From Nitrospira_E sp041737015 (GTDB lineage Bacteria; Nitrospirota; Nitrospiria; Nitrospirales; UBA8639), in contig JBGSSO010000381.1 of NCBI GenBank assembly GCA_041737015.1, positions 1-64,000 on the forward strand: DNA of 64,000 nucleotides, read 5' to 3'. The notes beneath the pieces are model-generated. The model had not been told where the DNA came from and ran no database searches. It saw nothing but the letters and a program-made list of their open reading frames with translations. Of this stretch, positions 7,461-18,800 are shown one piece after another (positions within the stretch are counted from its first letter, which is position 1; each line of letters starts with the position of its first letter). A program made the translations under genes and the position numbers.

Positions 7461-9955
7461 TTCGGAAGTTCGGCTTGGTTCTGGATGACAAAATAGTCCA
7501 ATTCCAATGCGCCGGTATCCGATAGCACCTCCAATTTGATCGTATGGGAACCGGCGGAGAGCGCCTGTGATAATCGCATCTCTTGCGTCACCTCATAATC
7601 CCCCAAGACGCCCCGATCGTCCAACTCGATCGTCGACTGGCGCCGGCCATCAACAGAGATCGTAACCTTATCATCAGCACTTTTGCCCTTTGTATATCTC
7701 AGACGAATACTCGGGTTCGGAATGTTCTCGGTCAGGTGTAACACATAATTCGCTTCTCCCGTCCCTCGTATCGTGTGTCCCGCGGACGCCGTCTTGCGGG
7801 GCGATTTCAGCAGGGTACCCGAGCGGTAGTCCTCAGCCTGCTGGGTCACAAGGTAGCCTATTGGTCCCAGCACTTCGATTTTGAAATCCGGGCACGAGGT
7901 ATTGTGCCGCGAATAGGTAGGCCGGTCAAAACTCCAGGAATCGCCTGGGATCGTTGTCCATTCCTCATGGTTCGGATCGATCGGGTACGTCTGCACGACA
8001 CCGGACGAGGATGCGGCCTGAATACGGGAGATATCGCTATTATCATTGGCCACCCACATGGAACGCATGGTAACAAACGGCGCGGTGAGGGTGTCATACG
8101 TCACATCCGTCACGCGCACCGTCGTCTTGCCCGGTTCGGCCTGGAGCTGCAATACCGCGGACGATCCGTTTTTATATCGCACCTTGATGGTCATCGTGTG
8201 CGGATCGATATCCAGCCTCTCGATCGGAATGAACGGAAACAAGGGGTCCTCTGCCGCCGGCCCAATAATCATCGAGGATCCGAAACAGACCCGCTCCTCC
8301 CGTCCCACCGGGGGTTGCGTAATAATCCGCGCGTATCCATTGGCATAGAGCACAAATATTTGCGGGGGGGCATGATCGTCGTCCGTCCGTTTGAGAAGCT
8401 GGATAAAATCGTGGTCCGGCTCCGATGGTCCACCCACGATATTGACGGCCATCCCCGATTCATAGGGCCACCCGGACACATCCATGACGCGAACCGCCAC
8501 ATCACCGTCGTTGTAGATGTCCTTACCGTCGAGATCCGCGATGTCCACAAAACCCGAGGTCACCAAACTCGCATACTGACCGGCGGCACCGGATGCGAGG
8601 ACCTGAGGGGTATCCCACTGCGGTGCGGTCATTTTCGTCTTCGCCAGAAATTTTAAGCTCTGATTGTCTGCATCGTAATAGGCAATATTCGGATACCCTC
8701 TTGCCGTCACTCCCAGCGAGGCAAACCGTCCAACATCCCCCACCGCATCAAGAACGATCCCCACCGGCCATTGTGCTACGGCGGCGTCTTTGTAAAGGTA
8801 TTTTAAATCCTTATTCGTGGCATCATAATACGCCACATGCAGAGCCCCATCCGGACCAAACGCCGTCGACGTATATTGACCGACATCTCCTGCCGCATCC
8901 AACACCAGCGGGATCGACCACCCCTGTTCATCCTGATAGATGTATTTTAAATTTCCGTTGCTCGCATCGTAATACGTGATATGCGGATAATGCCCTTCAT
9001 ACGCCCCGTTCATTTTCTCTGTCCAACCCTCATAGTACAGGCTCATTGAGGCGTAGGTCCCGACATCCCCGACGGCATCCAGGACCACGGGCGCCGACCA
9101 TCCATGCGTGTCGTCATTCATGACATATTTCAAATCCTTCGTGTCCGCATCGTAATACACCACATGCAGGCTGCCCGTGGGACCTATCGCCATGGCCGCC
9201 TGCTGCCCGACATCGCCGTTTGCGTCCAGGATCGTTGGGGTTGCCCATCCGCCCACTGCATCCGGATTGCTCTTGTAGGTATATTTTAAATTCCCGTGAT
9301 CCGCATCGTAATAGACCACGTGATGCCGCCTATCCCGACTAATGCGCAGCGAGACGTATTTTCCGACATCGCCGGTAGCATCGACAATCTCCGGCTCGCG
9401 CCACTTCCCATTTTCATCCCGGATAATATACATGAGGTTTTGTTTGACCGCGTCATAATAAGCCATAGCCGGTGGCGCGCCTAAGCCCACCCAATACCGG
9501 TCAGTCGGCGGATACGCCAGCGACACATATTGTCCGACATCCGCATTGACCGCATCCGGCGTTTCAATCGGATACCAATAGAAGCCAGGCGACTGCCAGA
9601 CAAATTTCAACTTCTGTTGCGCCGCATCGTAATAGGCAATCTGCGCCGTTGGCCGCATATCCCACGCCCGTTCGCAGTTGGTGAGATCTCCAATACAGAG
9701 ATCCTTCTGCCCGCGTTGGAGTGGATAATAGGTCGGAAAGGTCGCAGTAATTTGATAGTCGGACACATAACCGCCATAGATCGGAATATTCACATTGTCC
9801 TCTTCCGCACACTGTGACGGAAAGCTCATATTCTTGGCGTAGCGCACCGTGGTTGCTCCCGCAGCATTAACGCTTTGCAGGCCCACCACCACACACAGCA
9901 TCCCGATGATCGCCAGATTCTTTGTCTTACACATACGCCAAGCCATAACCATCAA
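7454..9955 (-). CDS. Secreted seven-repeat propeller-like protein with C-terminal carbohydrate-binding-like domain
   Basis: The 833-residue product starts with a signal peptide (hydrophobic run LAIIGMLCVVVGLQSVNAAG). From about residue 105 to 495 there are seven copies of a unit of about 50-60 residues, built on YYDA...LKY followed by a [I/V]-[L/V]-D-A-x-G-D-V-G box. That is the count expected of a seven-bladed beta-propeller. The C-terminal 120 residues (YVLHLTENIPNPSIRLRYTK, VTISVDGRR, SAGSHTIKLEV, LELDYFVI) resemble CBM35/CBM6-like beta-sandwiches. It is the last gene on the minus strand of the carbohydrate locus, 251 bp after the neighbouring glycosidase. It therefore probably binds or senses glycan outside the membrane. 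No catalytic residues can be assigned. Confidence 0.7.
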   Translation of the reverse strand: MMVMAWRMCKTKNLAIIGMLCVVVGLQSVNAAGATTVRYAKNMSFPSQCAEEDNVNIPIYGGYVSDYQITATFPTYYPLQRGQKDLCIGDLTNCERAWDMRPTAQIAYYDAAQQKLKFVWQSPGFYWYPIETPDAVNADVGQYVSLAYPPTDRYWVGLGAPPAMAYYDAVKQNLMYIIRDENGKWREPEIVDATGDVGKYVSLRISRDRRHHVVYYDADHGNLKYTYKSNPDAVGGWATPTILDANGDVGQQAAMAIGPTGSLHVVYYDADTKDLKYVMNDDTHGWSAPVVLDAVGDVGTYASMSLYYEGWTEKMNGAYEGHYPHITYYDASNGNLKYIYQDEQGWSIPLVLDAAGDVGQYTSTAFGPDGALHVAYYDATNKDLKYLYKDAAVAQWPVGIVLDAVGDVGRFASLGVTARGYPNIAYYDADNQSLKFLAKTKMTAPQWDTPQVLASGAAGQYASLVTSGFVDIADLDGKDIYNDGDVAVRVMDVSGWPYESGMAVNIVGGPSEPDHDFIQLLKRTDDDHAPPQIFVLYANGYARIITQPPVGREERVCFGSSMIIGPAAEDPLFPFIPIERLDIDPHTMTIKVRYKNGSSAVLQLQAEPGKTTVRVTDVTYDTLTAPFVTMRSMWVANDNSDISRIQAASSSGVVQTYPIDPNHEEWTTIPGDSWSFDRPTYSRHNTSCPDFKIEVLGPIGYLVTQQAEDYRSGTLLKSPRKTASAGHTIRGTGEANYVLHLTENIPNPSIRLRYTKGKSADDKVTISVDGRRQSTIELDDRGVLGDYEVTQEMRLSQALSAGSHTIKLEVLSDTGALELDYFVIQNQAELPNQ

Positions 9956-10206
9956 GCGATCTCCTCACGTCTCAGTAGTAATGTGAATGTTCACGTTGAC
10001 CGGGTTTTGAGAGCCGGGTGTGATCCATACCCACATGCCCGCCTTCCGCCCTTGTCGTGTTTCATCTCAAATCATCAATCACGCCCAAAGGTCGCCTGAG
10101 TAACACGCGGCACCTCGATGAGGTGTTCGTCCCCATGCAAGGACCACGGCAGTATCTCTGGCATACGGTTGATCCGGGCAGGCCGCCACGTTGAGAATCC
10201 GACAAT

Positions 10207-13200
10207 TTACCATTTGGCCATCAACGTGAACTTGTTGCCTGAGAACCAGATACCGTGATCATCCACACGGTAGCTGTCATCGCCCTCAACGGCCACCTGC
10301 TTAGGCTTACCCTCCATGTGGATTGGCCAGCGCACATAAATTTTTCTATCCGTGTCTTTTGGCATATCCACATCCAGATTCAGTCTCTGATCGGTGTCAT
10401 CCCACTTCGCCTGCATCATCAGGTTTCCGAAATGCGTGGGAAAATTCGAAAGCGCAATTCCATCGCCCACAAGCCATTCGCGTGGGGTACCAAACAGCAG
10501 ATTCAAGGTTTTGCTTTTATCCTCTTCCATCACGATAAGGCCACGGACAGAATTCACATAACCTGCCCCGACCCACGTATGTGGCATATCACCAATATAC
10601 ACACCCTTGCGGCTGTCGGACAGAACCACCTCGGCAAACTCATTCCAATTGGCCGGACGCCTGCCCTTGAACAGAATTTCATGCAGGTCGAAGGCTTCCT
10701 TGCGATACCCTAGGGTTGCAAGAGCCAGAATATTCCGCACCTCGTAAGGCGTATAGGAATAGGGCGTAGAACCGGCATCCCGTTCTTTCACCATCCGGTA
10801 ATAGTTCCGGAACGTCCGGTCCAGGATATCTGCAGGCAGAACGTGCCAGGCTTCCGTGGGAAACATGGCAATGGCAATGGAGGTCGGATCAGGAGTACCT
10901 TTGTCCGCATCCACAGGGATATAGTCGAGAGACTTCCAGGCGATAGTCTTTTCAATGGACTCCCTGACGCTTGTGGTGAAATTTTTCGACTCAGTCCTCG
11001 CCCAGTCAGCTAAAAACTTTCGACCCAGGATTTCCGCCATTTCAATCCCGTCCGCCCAACCGCGAATGGCCCAGAAATCATCCCAATAACTGTGCATCGG
11101 GGTAATGAACCCTTCATGACTGATGGACGGAGGTAAGATGCCCTTCAGGCGCTCACCGGCCTCAAGATGTTCATAATATTTCGGATCAAGTGTACGCTCC
11201 CGCAACGTGACAATGTACTTCATCGCCCGGTGCACAGCATCAAAATGCTTTTCCAGGAAATCTCTGTCACCGGTAAAACGATAGTACTCCATGATCGCAT
11301 AGATAAACTGACCCTGGCTGTCCCATTCAATATTCCTCCCCCAGCCGTCATACACCTCACCACTGGTGAAGAGAATGGGAGGCACGAGGCCATCGGGTTC
11401 CACGCGTTCGGCATACCAATTCAGAAATGCCCTGACCTCCTCGAAAAAACCAAGCCGCATGAGCGTGGCGGAAATGATCGCGCCATCCCGCATCCAGGTC
11501 CGGTTGTAGCTGCGCGCGCCTGGCTGGATGACCACGCCATCGTTGTTCAACAGGATATAGGCTATCTGCGATTTCACGGTATTGACGACGGCCTTGTTGG
11601 CAAGCTCGAATCCCACACGGTTAAGCTTGTCGGTCCAGAAGGTTACATACTCCCGCCGCAACGTCTCGAAGTCCTCGGCAGTTTTCAGATTGGTCAGGGT
11701 CTCATGCAGGGGAGCCGCAAACACCACCTCCTTGGATTCACCAGGTTTCAATTCAAAGGCATAGGTCCAGGCTGCCGAGAGAAGACCGGTCCCGGTCTGG
11801 TCCTCAATAGATTTGGCATCGCCCTTGCGGTCTGCACCGGCGCCCAGCACGACCCTGCCTCGCAGGTGGTTGGCAATATCACCATGAGCATATGGCGAGG
11901 CCAGGAAACTGTCGGCAGGCGAAAGGGCCAGGTAGGTGTTCTTGTCGTTGATCATCACCAGTTTCCCGGTTTCCCCCACGTACCTGATCGATTTGATAGG
12001 CGACAATCCGCCATGTTGCCACTTGGGATTGATCTGAGCGGGCCTGACCGTGACGATGAGTTCCCCCTTCCGTACAGTATCGGAGCGATTTTCAAGCGTA
12101 TGTCGCACATAGGTCATGCTGGCATCGACAGGCCCGCTGGTAATGGCCTCGGACCTGAAATAAAGTCCATTCCCGGTCTCCCATTTCACGATAGGAACCG
12201 GCAGATACCCGTCCTGCAATTCCTGTCGTATGTTCGCCGCGACGGCAGCCGAATACAGATTGTCACCCTCTTTGACATAAGGCATCAGCATGGGGCCGTC
12301 GCGCCGGGATTCCAGATTGCCATACTCATCGAATAGACTTTCCTCGCTATCCATGGGAAGACCCACCAGAGTCCAGTAGGTCTGATAGCCCCTGACATGT
12401 GGGGGATAATCGCCGAACGGCGCTCTCCGGGCATCAAACTGATAACGAACAAAAGGGGAGAACACTTCCTTGGGACCACGCAACGAAATATCGCTAATCC
12501 CAAAACCGCCCCCGGCTTTCATAGGGTTAGTCAGCACAAGCCTGATGTAGCGGACCTCTGATGGATCATGCGGAACAAAATCGGATTGCCCCTGTGATCC
12601 CGCCGAGACGGAGATGGAGGAGACCTCCTTCCATTCCTTTCCATCCATCGAAATGGCCATATCGACCGAACCGGCATATTGATCTCCCCAGTCGATACGC
12701 AATCCGGAAATCGTTCTGGACTTGCGCAGGTCCAGAAGCAATTCTGCCCGGTCAACCGCCTCGCTTTTCCAGACGGTATCCTTGCGGCCATCCATCAGAG
12801 CCGGGGTATTCGCACCACCACCCGCGACCACGGAGATATCGACAATGTCGTCAGTCCCTTTGATATCAAATTCCCAGAGGGAATTCCCCCAGCTTGTCGC
12901 TCTCTCCCGTGTATCCAGCCGGACATATCTCGCGGAAACGGGTTGGATGTAAATATCATCCATCTGCCCGTCACCGTCGTCGTTCACATACACCGTCGTC
13001 CACACCTTGGCATCGGTCGAAACCAGGAGGTTGTATTTGTTCGAATACCCGTTCTCCCAATGCAGGGTAAAGCCGGTGATCTCAACGACCGTTCCAAGAT
13101 CGACGAGAGCCCATTCCTCATCCTTTGCCTGACTGGACCAGCGGGTCGTCATGTCACTATCCGCCAGGTAACCCGGCAAAAATTCATCGCTCTGAATCGA

Positions 13201-13326
13201 GGAAGCGGTCACCCGCCATGTGTCCTTTGCCGGTATATTGGATGCTGCCAACGCGGCTCTCACGGGCAACATCAGCAGGATCAGGATAGAAAACAATGTC
13301 AACAAACTGCTCTTGTAAAAGGTCAT
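10207..13326 (-). CDS. Secreted six-hairpin glycosidase-like protein with two discoidin (F5/8 type C) domains
   Basis: ATG 13326 is chosen because it overlaps the ATPase stop (ATGA), has GGGAG upstream and opens a signal peptide (LLTLFSILILLMLPVRAALA). The open frame to 13476 lacks these. Two galactose-binding discoidin-like domains follow (about residues 35-155 and 160-290: TTRWSS...WALVDLG, DTVWKS...AELLLDL). A beta-sandwich linker comes next, then an (alpha/alpha)6-type C-terminal half from about 590. That half holds RTWMRDGA, PPSISHEGF, YWDDFWAIRGW and IGDMPHTWVGAG. All of these recur in the paralogue at 15889, so they are likely active-site elements. The glycosidase family and substrate are not identified. 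It probably degrades a polysaccharide or oligosaccharide outside the cytoplasm. Confidence 0.78.
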   Translation of the reverse strand: MTFYKSSLLTLFSILILLMLPVRAALAASNIPAKDTWRVTASSIQSDEFLPGYLADSDMTTRWSSQAKDEEWALVDLGTVVEITGFTLHWENGYSNKYNLLVSTDAKVWTTVYVNDDGDGQMDDIYIQPVSARYVRLDTRERATSWGNSLWEFDIKGTDDIVDISVVAGGGANTPALMDGRKDTVWKSEAVDRAELLLDLRKSRTISGLRIDWGDQYAGSVDMAISMDGKEWKEVSSISVSAGSQGQSDFVPHDPSEVRYIRLVLTNPMKAGGGFGISDISLRGPKEVFSPFVRYQFDARRAPFGDYPPHVRGYQTYWTLVGLPMDSEESLFDEYGNLESRRDGPMLMPYVKEGDNLYSAAVAANIRQELQDGYLPVPIVKWETGNGLYFRSEAITSGPVDASMTYVRHTLENRSDTVRKGELIVTVRPAQINPKWQHGGLSPIKSIRYVGETGKLVMINDKNTYLALSPADSFLASPYAHGDIANHLRGRVVLGAGADRKGDAKSIEDQTGTGLLSAAWTYAFELKPGESKEVVFAAPLHETLTNLKTAEDFETLRREYVTFWTDKLNRVGFELANKAVVNTVKSQIAYILLNNDGVVIQPGARSYNRTWMRDGAIISATLMRLGFFEEVRAFLNWYAERVEPDGLVPPILFTSGEVYDGWGRNIEWDSQGQFIYAIMEYYRFTGDRDFLEKHFDAVHRAMKYIVTLRERTLDPKYYEHLEAGERLKGILPPSISHEGFITPMHSYWDDFWAIRGWADGIEMAEILGRKFLADWARTESKNFTTSVRESIEKTIAWKSLDYIPVDADKGTPDPTSIAIAMFPTEAWHVLPADILDRTFRNYYRMVKERDAGSTPYSYTPYEVRNILALATLGYRKEAFDLHEILFKGRRPANWNEFAEVVLSDSRKGVYIGDMPHTWVGAGYVNSVRGLIVMEEDKSKTLNLLFGTPREWLVGDGIALSNFPTHFGNLMMQAKWDDTDQRLNLDVDMPKDTDRKIYVRWPIHMEGKPKQVAVEGDDSYRVDDHGIWFSGNKFTLMAKW

Positions 13327-14450
13327 CAGTGATCTCCCTGACTTGTCGTGAGGTTTCCGGAAGGTTTGTGTCGAAGCTCCTTTCCGTCTTTCCCGAAAAG
13401 ATGGCAGTGGTCTGCCGCAATACACACCGTCAGCTTGTCTCCCTTCGCGAAACCGAAATCGCCGGATGCACGACATATCAGCAGGTCATCGGCATCCGGC
13501 GTTTCCAGATAGACATAGGAATGGCTACCCAGTGGTTCCACCAGCTTGATCTCTGTCTCGACGAAGTTGTGCTTACCCCCCGTCGCCAGATGCTCCGGAC
13601 GAATGCCAAGCGTGACCGGAGTATCCGGGGGCAGCTCTCCGGCAACGCCATTCACCTGGATCGTCGTTCCGCTTTGAAGTCGTACCGTTGTGGTATCCCG
13701 GCGGCTCTCGACCACGAACCCGGCCAGGAAATTCATGGCCGGCGAACCGATAAAGCCGGCAACAAAGCGGTTGGTAGGATACTTGTACAGTTCATTGGGG
13801 GAACCAGTCTGTTCAATGCATCCATCTCTGAGAACCACGATCCGATCCGCCAGTGTCATGGCCTCGACCTGGTCATGCGTGACATAGATCATCGTGGTCT
13901 CAAGCGTCTCGTGCAGTCGTGCAATCTCATGACGCATCTTCACACGAAGAGAGGCATCCAGATTGGAAAGCGGTTCATCAAAGAGGAAGATTCGCGGACG
14001 CCTGACGATCGCCCGGCCAATAGCCGTGCGCTGGCGCTGCCCACCGGAAAGCTCTTTCGGTTTCCGCTCAAGCAGCGCGGTCAGGCCGAGTGTTTCGGCA
14101 GCCGCGCGCACCGCCTGGTCAATTTCTGCCGCAGAAGCTCCGGCAATTTTCATCCCGAAGCTCATGTTGTCATAGACGGTCATATGCGGATACAGCGCAT
14201 AGGACTGGAACACCATCGCAATCCCGCGCTCGGAAGGCGAAAGCCTCGAGACATCGGTCTCACCGATTTTGATGGTTCCCTTATCGATCTCTTCGAGGCC
14301 CGCAATCGTACGCAACAGGGTTGACTTGCCGCAACCCGAAGGGCCGACAATCACCGCAAACTCCCCATCGGGCACATCAAGATCAACCGCAGACAACACG
14401 GCCGTCTTGCCAAAACTCTTGTGAATATTTCGCAGGGTCAGACTAGCCAT
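13326..14450 (-). CDS. CUT1-type sugar ABC transporter ATP-binding protein (MalK/UgpC family)
   Basis: This 374-residue ATPase energises the sugar importer encoded at 19.0-22.6 kb. It shows Walker A GPSGCGKST, Q-loop region AMVFQSYALYPHM, signature LSGGQRQR, Walker B IFLFDEPLSNLD and the switch histidine in THDQVEAMTLADR. A C-terminal TOBE-like regulatory domain (LGIRPEHL) is typical of MalK/UgpC/MsmK. The ATG at 14450 is preferred: the product then begins MASLTLRNIHKSFGK, as the family does, and overlaps the GH1 stop by 8 nt. The longer open frame to 14615 is only antisense carry-over. Its stop overlaps the next start by ATGA. Confidence 0.9.
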   Translation of the reverse strand: MASLTLRNIHKSFGKTAVLSAVDLDVPDGEFAVIVGPSGCGKSTLLRTIAGLEEIDKGTIKIGETDVSRLSPSERGIAMVFQSYALYPHMTVYDNMSFGMKIAGASAAEIDQAVRAAAETLGLTALLERKPKELSGGQRQRTAIGRAIVRRPRIFLFDEPLSNLDASLRVKMRHEIARLHETLETTMIYVTHDQVEAMTLADRIVVLRDGCIEQTGSPNELYKYPTNRFVAGFIGSPAMNFLAGFVVESRRDTTTVRLQSGTTIQVNGVAGELPPDTPVTLGIRPEHLATGGKHNFVETEIKLVEPLGSHSYVYLETPDADDLLICRASGDFGFAKGDKLTVCIAADHCHLFGKDGKELRHKPSGNLTTSQGDH

Positions 14451-15831
14451 GACGCGTATGCACGGAAAGAGGCAGGAAGGGTTCGTCCAGAACCGCACCA
14501 TTGGATTCGATAATTTTCGAATAATAACGGGCCGTATCCTTCGGCGTGCGCTCAAGAGTCTCAAAATCGACATGAACAATGCCGAATCGCTTGGCATAAC
14601 CAAAGGACCATTCATAGTTGTCCATCAGGGACCAGGCCATATATCCCCGCACATCAACGCCTTTCTCAATCGCGGTCCGGACCGCGCAAAGATGCTGGTT
14701 CAGGTACTGCATCCGCACCGGATCAATGACCCGGCCATGAATCGCTTTCGGCGGATCAAAGAAGGCCGAGCCATTCTCGGTGATATAGAGCGGCATCTCA
14801 CCATAACGACTCTTGAGCCAGAGCAGCGTATCGGAAAGCCCGTCCGGATAGACCTCCCACCCTGTTTCCGTGTAGGTCTTGTGGGGCTGGCGAACGGTCT
14901 TGGCCCTGACAGGCAGACAGTCCGGGCCATCACATGTCACAGCACGCGTGTAATAATTCAGCCCGACAAAATCGATCTTCTGACAAATAAGATCGAAGTC
15001 CTTGGCAGGCCATTCAGGCCAGGCGTCACCGAATATCTCCTTCATTTCCTCCGGATAGGATCCCAGGAGAGCGGGATCAAGAAACTGCCGGTTCATATAT
15101 GCATCGGCGCGATTGGTAGCCGCCAGATCTTTCGGATCATCTGACGCCGGATATTTCGGCTCGATATTCACCACCAGGCCGATTGCATGGGCCCCGACAG
15201 CGCGATAGGCCTGAACGGCCGCACCATGGGCGCGCATCAGATGATGCGCGGCAACCGGCGCTTCATAGTGACAGGAATGTCCAGGGGCCAGTGCCCCATG
15301 CAAATAGCCGCCATCCGTGACCACCCAGGGTTCATTGAGTGTCGTCCATTTTGTAACCCGGCCATCCAACCGCCGGTACATCGCGTCCCCATAGTCGGCA
15401 AACCAATGCGCAATGTCCGGATTCAGCCATCCGCCAAGATCGTCCAGCGCTGCCGGTAAATCCCAGTGATACAATGTCAGGAGCGGTTCAATCCCGGCTT
15501 CCAAAAGTCCATCAACAAGTCGTTCGTAGAAATCCAAGCCTTTCTCATTCAGGCTTCCTTTGCCTTCAGGAAAAATACGCGCCCAGGCCACCGAAAACCG
15601 ATAGGCTTGCAATCCCAGCTCCTTCATGAGGGCGATATCCTCGCGCCAGCGATGATAATGATCACAGGCGATGTCGCCGGTATCGCCATTCAGGATATTT
15701 CCCGGCGTGTGGGCAAAACGCTGCCAGATGCTCGGGCCTGCACCATCGGCCAGCGGTGCCCCCTCAATCTGGTAGGCCGATGTGGCAGCACCCCAGAGAA
15801 ACCCCTCGGGAAACGTCGCGTTTTTTTTCAT
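14443..15831 (-). CDS. GH1 beta-glucosidase
   Basis: The 462-residue enzyme has the full GH1 pattern: FLWGAATSAYQIEGA at the start, the acid/base glutamate in TLNEPW (about residue 167), NYYTR, and the nucleophile glutamate in YITENG (about residue 360). GH1 enzymes of this type release terminal beta-linked glucose or related sugars with retention of configuration. No signal peptide is present, so it should act in the cytoplasm on oligosaccharides brought in by the adjacent ABC importer. AAGGATAAGGG precedes the ATG. It lies 57 bp after the giant glycosidase gene and overlaps the ATPase gene. Confidence 0.93.
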   Translation of the reverse strand: MKKNATFPEGFLWGAATSAYQIEGAPLADGAGPSIWQRFAHTPGNILNGDTGDIACDHYHRWREDIALMKELGLQAYRFSVAWARIFPEGKGSLNEKGLDFYERLVDGLLEAGIEPLLTLYHWDLPAALDDLGGWLNPDIAHWFADYGDAMYRRLDGRVTKWTTLNEPWVVTDGGYLHGALAPGHSCHYEAPVAAHHLMRAHGAAVQAYRAVGAHAIGLVVNIEPKYPASDDPKDLAATNRADAYMNRQFLDPALLGSYPEEMKEIFGDAWPEWPAKDFDLICQKIDFVGLNYYTRAVTCDGPDCLPVRAKTVRQPHKTYTETGWEVYPDGLSDTLLWLKSRYGEMPLYITENGSAFFDPPKAIHGRVIDPVRMQYLNQHLCAVRTAIEKGVDVRGYMAWSLMDNYEWSFGYAKRFGIVHVDFETLERTPKDTARYYSKIIESNGAVLDEPFLPLSVHTRHG

Positions 15832-15888
15832 CTACCCTTATCCTTTTTGATTAATGGTCTACAACAATCATGTTCGCAGCAGGTGGTT

Positions 15889-18800
15889 TTATGGGGATGC
15901 CTCAAGGACCTCCATAGGGATTCCATTGAATGTCAGCCTGACATCGCCTTTCAGCGAGGGCGGCAGGACATAGCCGCCCGGTGGCATGGTCGATCCTTCC
16001 AGATCAACACGCACCTGCCCGCCCTCATCACGTGCCGCATAGGACACTTCGCCGTGCGGGGTTCTCAGTCCATGCACCCGGACACCTTCACCCTGTAACC
16101 AATTTCGCGGCAGACCCGCGCCGATGACCAGTGAGCCGGTTTCTGTATCGGCATAAACAAACAGATCAAGCACCGCCCGGATGAAATCCGATCCCACCCA
16201 TGTATGGGGCATATCACCAATGAAACGCGGTTCCCGTACAAGCCGGCCGATCACCTCGGCCCATTGATTCCACGCTGCCGGGCGGCGATCCCGCATATAA
16301 AAATCAAGCAGGGCATGGGCACGTTCCAGCTCTCCCAAGCGCACAAACGCGCTCACCTGACGGAATTCATAGGGGGTATAAACATTCCACGCCTTGGTGC
16401 CATCGCGCCGCGCCACAAACTCGGACCAGGCTTTTTCAAACGTGGCAATCAGCAGCTCCCTCGGCAAGGATGCTGCTGCCCCGGTAGGTGAAAGCGCGAT
16501 CGTCGTGGATGTCGGGTCAAAATCTTTTCGGTCCGCGGCCCCCGGCACGTGCCCGAGTTCTTCGCCCAACAATCTGACAGACGCGCTAATATCTGCGGCA
16601 AATTCGGCGGCATCTGCCCTGATGTCGGCTGCGCGATCTCGGTGCCCAAGTTCCTCAGCAAGAAACGCCGCATCATTCAATCCTTTCAGACCCCAGAAAT
16701 TATCCCAGAAGGAATAGGCAGGACGGTCCAAATAGCCTTCATGGCTCACCGATGGCGGTAACAGACCATAGAAGGCCTTGCGATCACCTTGACGGTTATG
16801 CTCCGTTCGTTCCAACAGCCTCAAATCATCCAGCGCGGCCGCGGCCTTGTCCACATAGGGCCACATGACCTCGGCAAAAGCACGATCCCCGGTGTACCGG
16901 TAAATATCCACAATCAGAAAAATCAGTTCTCCATGGCTATCATTTTCCACAACCGGATCCGCGCCACGCTTGTCCACACAACAGGGAACTTTGCCACTGG
17001 AGAACTGGTGCGGTGCGTACCAGCGCGCATACTCAACAGCAGGTTCGTTCTGCCCGAGACGCAGGAAACTTTCACCCATCATCGCTCCGTCACGTATCCA
17101 CGAACGGGCATAGGTTCGTGGCCCCGGACGCAGTGCCGGCCCGTCGCGCGTGATCATCATATGAGCCAACGCGGTTTTCAGACTATTGAGCATCGGCATG
17201 GATTCAGGCGGGCCCGAAATTTCCACCTGATTGAGGATGTGCCGCCATTCATCGGCTGCCGCCTTTTCACCGGCATCGATGGCCTCGCGGTCCAGGTCGG
17301 GCGTCCGTCCGTCATCAGAACCGAGCACCGTGACGACAGAAACTTCGCGAACCTCACCCGGCTTCAAATCAACATGAAAATACATGGCGCCGGAACCGAA
17401 GCCTCCCGGAGCTACGAGGCTTTGCGAATCCATGCTTGCCCCGGCATCCTGCACATGCGGGAAACCGGCCCGTTCAAATCCCGCGAGCGACACATGGTCC
17501 GGCTTCAGGTCAGGCCACACAGACCAGTTACCATTCACCTGAAACGCTTTGCCATCCCAACCGATCTGCTCAATTTTGCTGGCACCACCCACAAGGTTCA
17601 AAATCTGCGTGGGCGGATTGACCTGCATGGGGCGGATGGCAAGAGCCAGGGTGAGCGTTCGATGGATCGTGCCGGTATTGACCACACGATATCTGGTCAC
17701 CACATCACGGGCATTGCCGTCCATCCCGCCTTCTCTTCCAGCGGGAACAGGCGGACGATGTGCACTGATCTCCAATGATAGCCCCTCATGGGTCCGACGC
17801 ACGCGCGGCATGGGCAGATAATCATCCCTCAGGCTGTGGTTAAGCCCGGCATCGGCCCAGCCCTGTATGGACCCATTCGCAATCACAAACGGTTCAATCG
17901 AGAACGCCCCGGGGCCGGGTTCTATGGCGCCATCTTCCGACAGCATGGCCGACCGGCCACCCTGGGGAGCGCCAACAACGGTCCAATAAATTTGTTCACC
18001 AACGAAGCTGCGCGGATAAGATCCTTTTTTGGTTGCCTGTGCGAGGGACAGCAGAAACTCATTATCACTCTGCCCGAATTCCGGTGGTTCGACCGTCGCG
18101 TCTATCAAACCAACCTGGCCTCCAGAGGCCGGTTTCACTGAAAGACGAACATAACGCCCGAACGCGTCTGCCATTCGCACATAACCGGTAGTTCCTGGGG
18201 GGGAAGGCCCAATATACAGTTGCCAGTCCGGCACCGTCCACCCTTTTCCATCCTCGGAAAGGGCCATATCAATCGCCTCCGGCATCTGACCTTCGGCCCA
18301 TCGTAAGGTCAGACCGCCAAGATCGCGCAAATAGCCCAGATCAAATATCAGGCCCGTGGGTGTGTCGTCAGTCCAGATTGTCTTCGGATTGCCGTCAACG
18401 GCGGCAGGGGCAGGGATATCACCGGCTGTTGCCACGATAGGAGGAACAAAGGCAGGCTGTTCAGGCAAGGTCCGCAGTTCAAGGGTATCGAACTCGACCG
18501 TACCCTGGTCACCGGTTTCGCCAAGAATCACAAACTCTATTTTGGCGATGGTTTTCAAATTATGGTCCTTTATCGGACCCCATGCAAAGTGTATATCGCT
18601 GCGCCGGATACGGATGGTTGTCCAGTCATCAGGAAACTCGTAATCACGAAACTGCTTCCACCAGACATTCGCGCCACTGTCATCAACCAGCCTCACCTCA
18701 AAGGTCGACTGTGGGGCATGACCCCTGAGCGTGAATGCGATCTCGAAATTGTTTGATAGATCAAGCGGGAGTGCCCGATGTGCATTGGCGGTACCGGCGG

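Noticed and set aside
7775..8656. Open plus-strand frame of 293 codons
   Set aside because: It is antisense to the seven-repeat propeller gene, whose repeats and signal peptide are clear. The plus frame has no motif or binding site.
11167..12336. Open plus-strand frame of 389 codons
   Set aside because: It is antisense to the discoidin glycosidase-like gene, and its composition is that of a shadow frame with high His, Arg and Gly.
13296..14324. Open plus-strand frame of 342 codons
   Set aside because: It is antisense to the ABC ATPase, which has complete Walker and signature motifs.
16789..17778. Open plus-strand frame of 329 codons
   Set aside because: It is antisense to the 1051-residue glycosidase-like gene and has no signal or motif.
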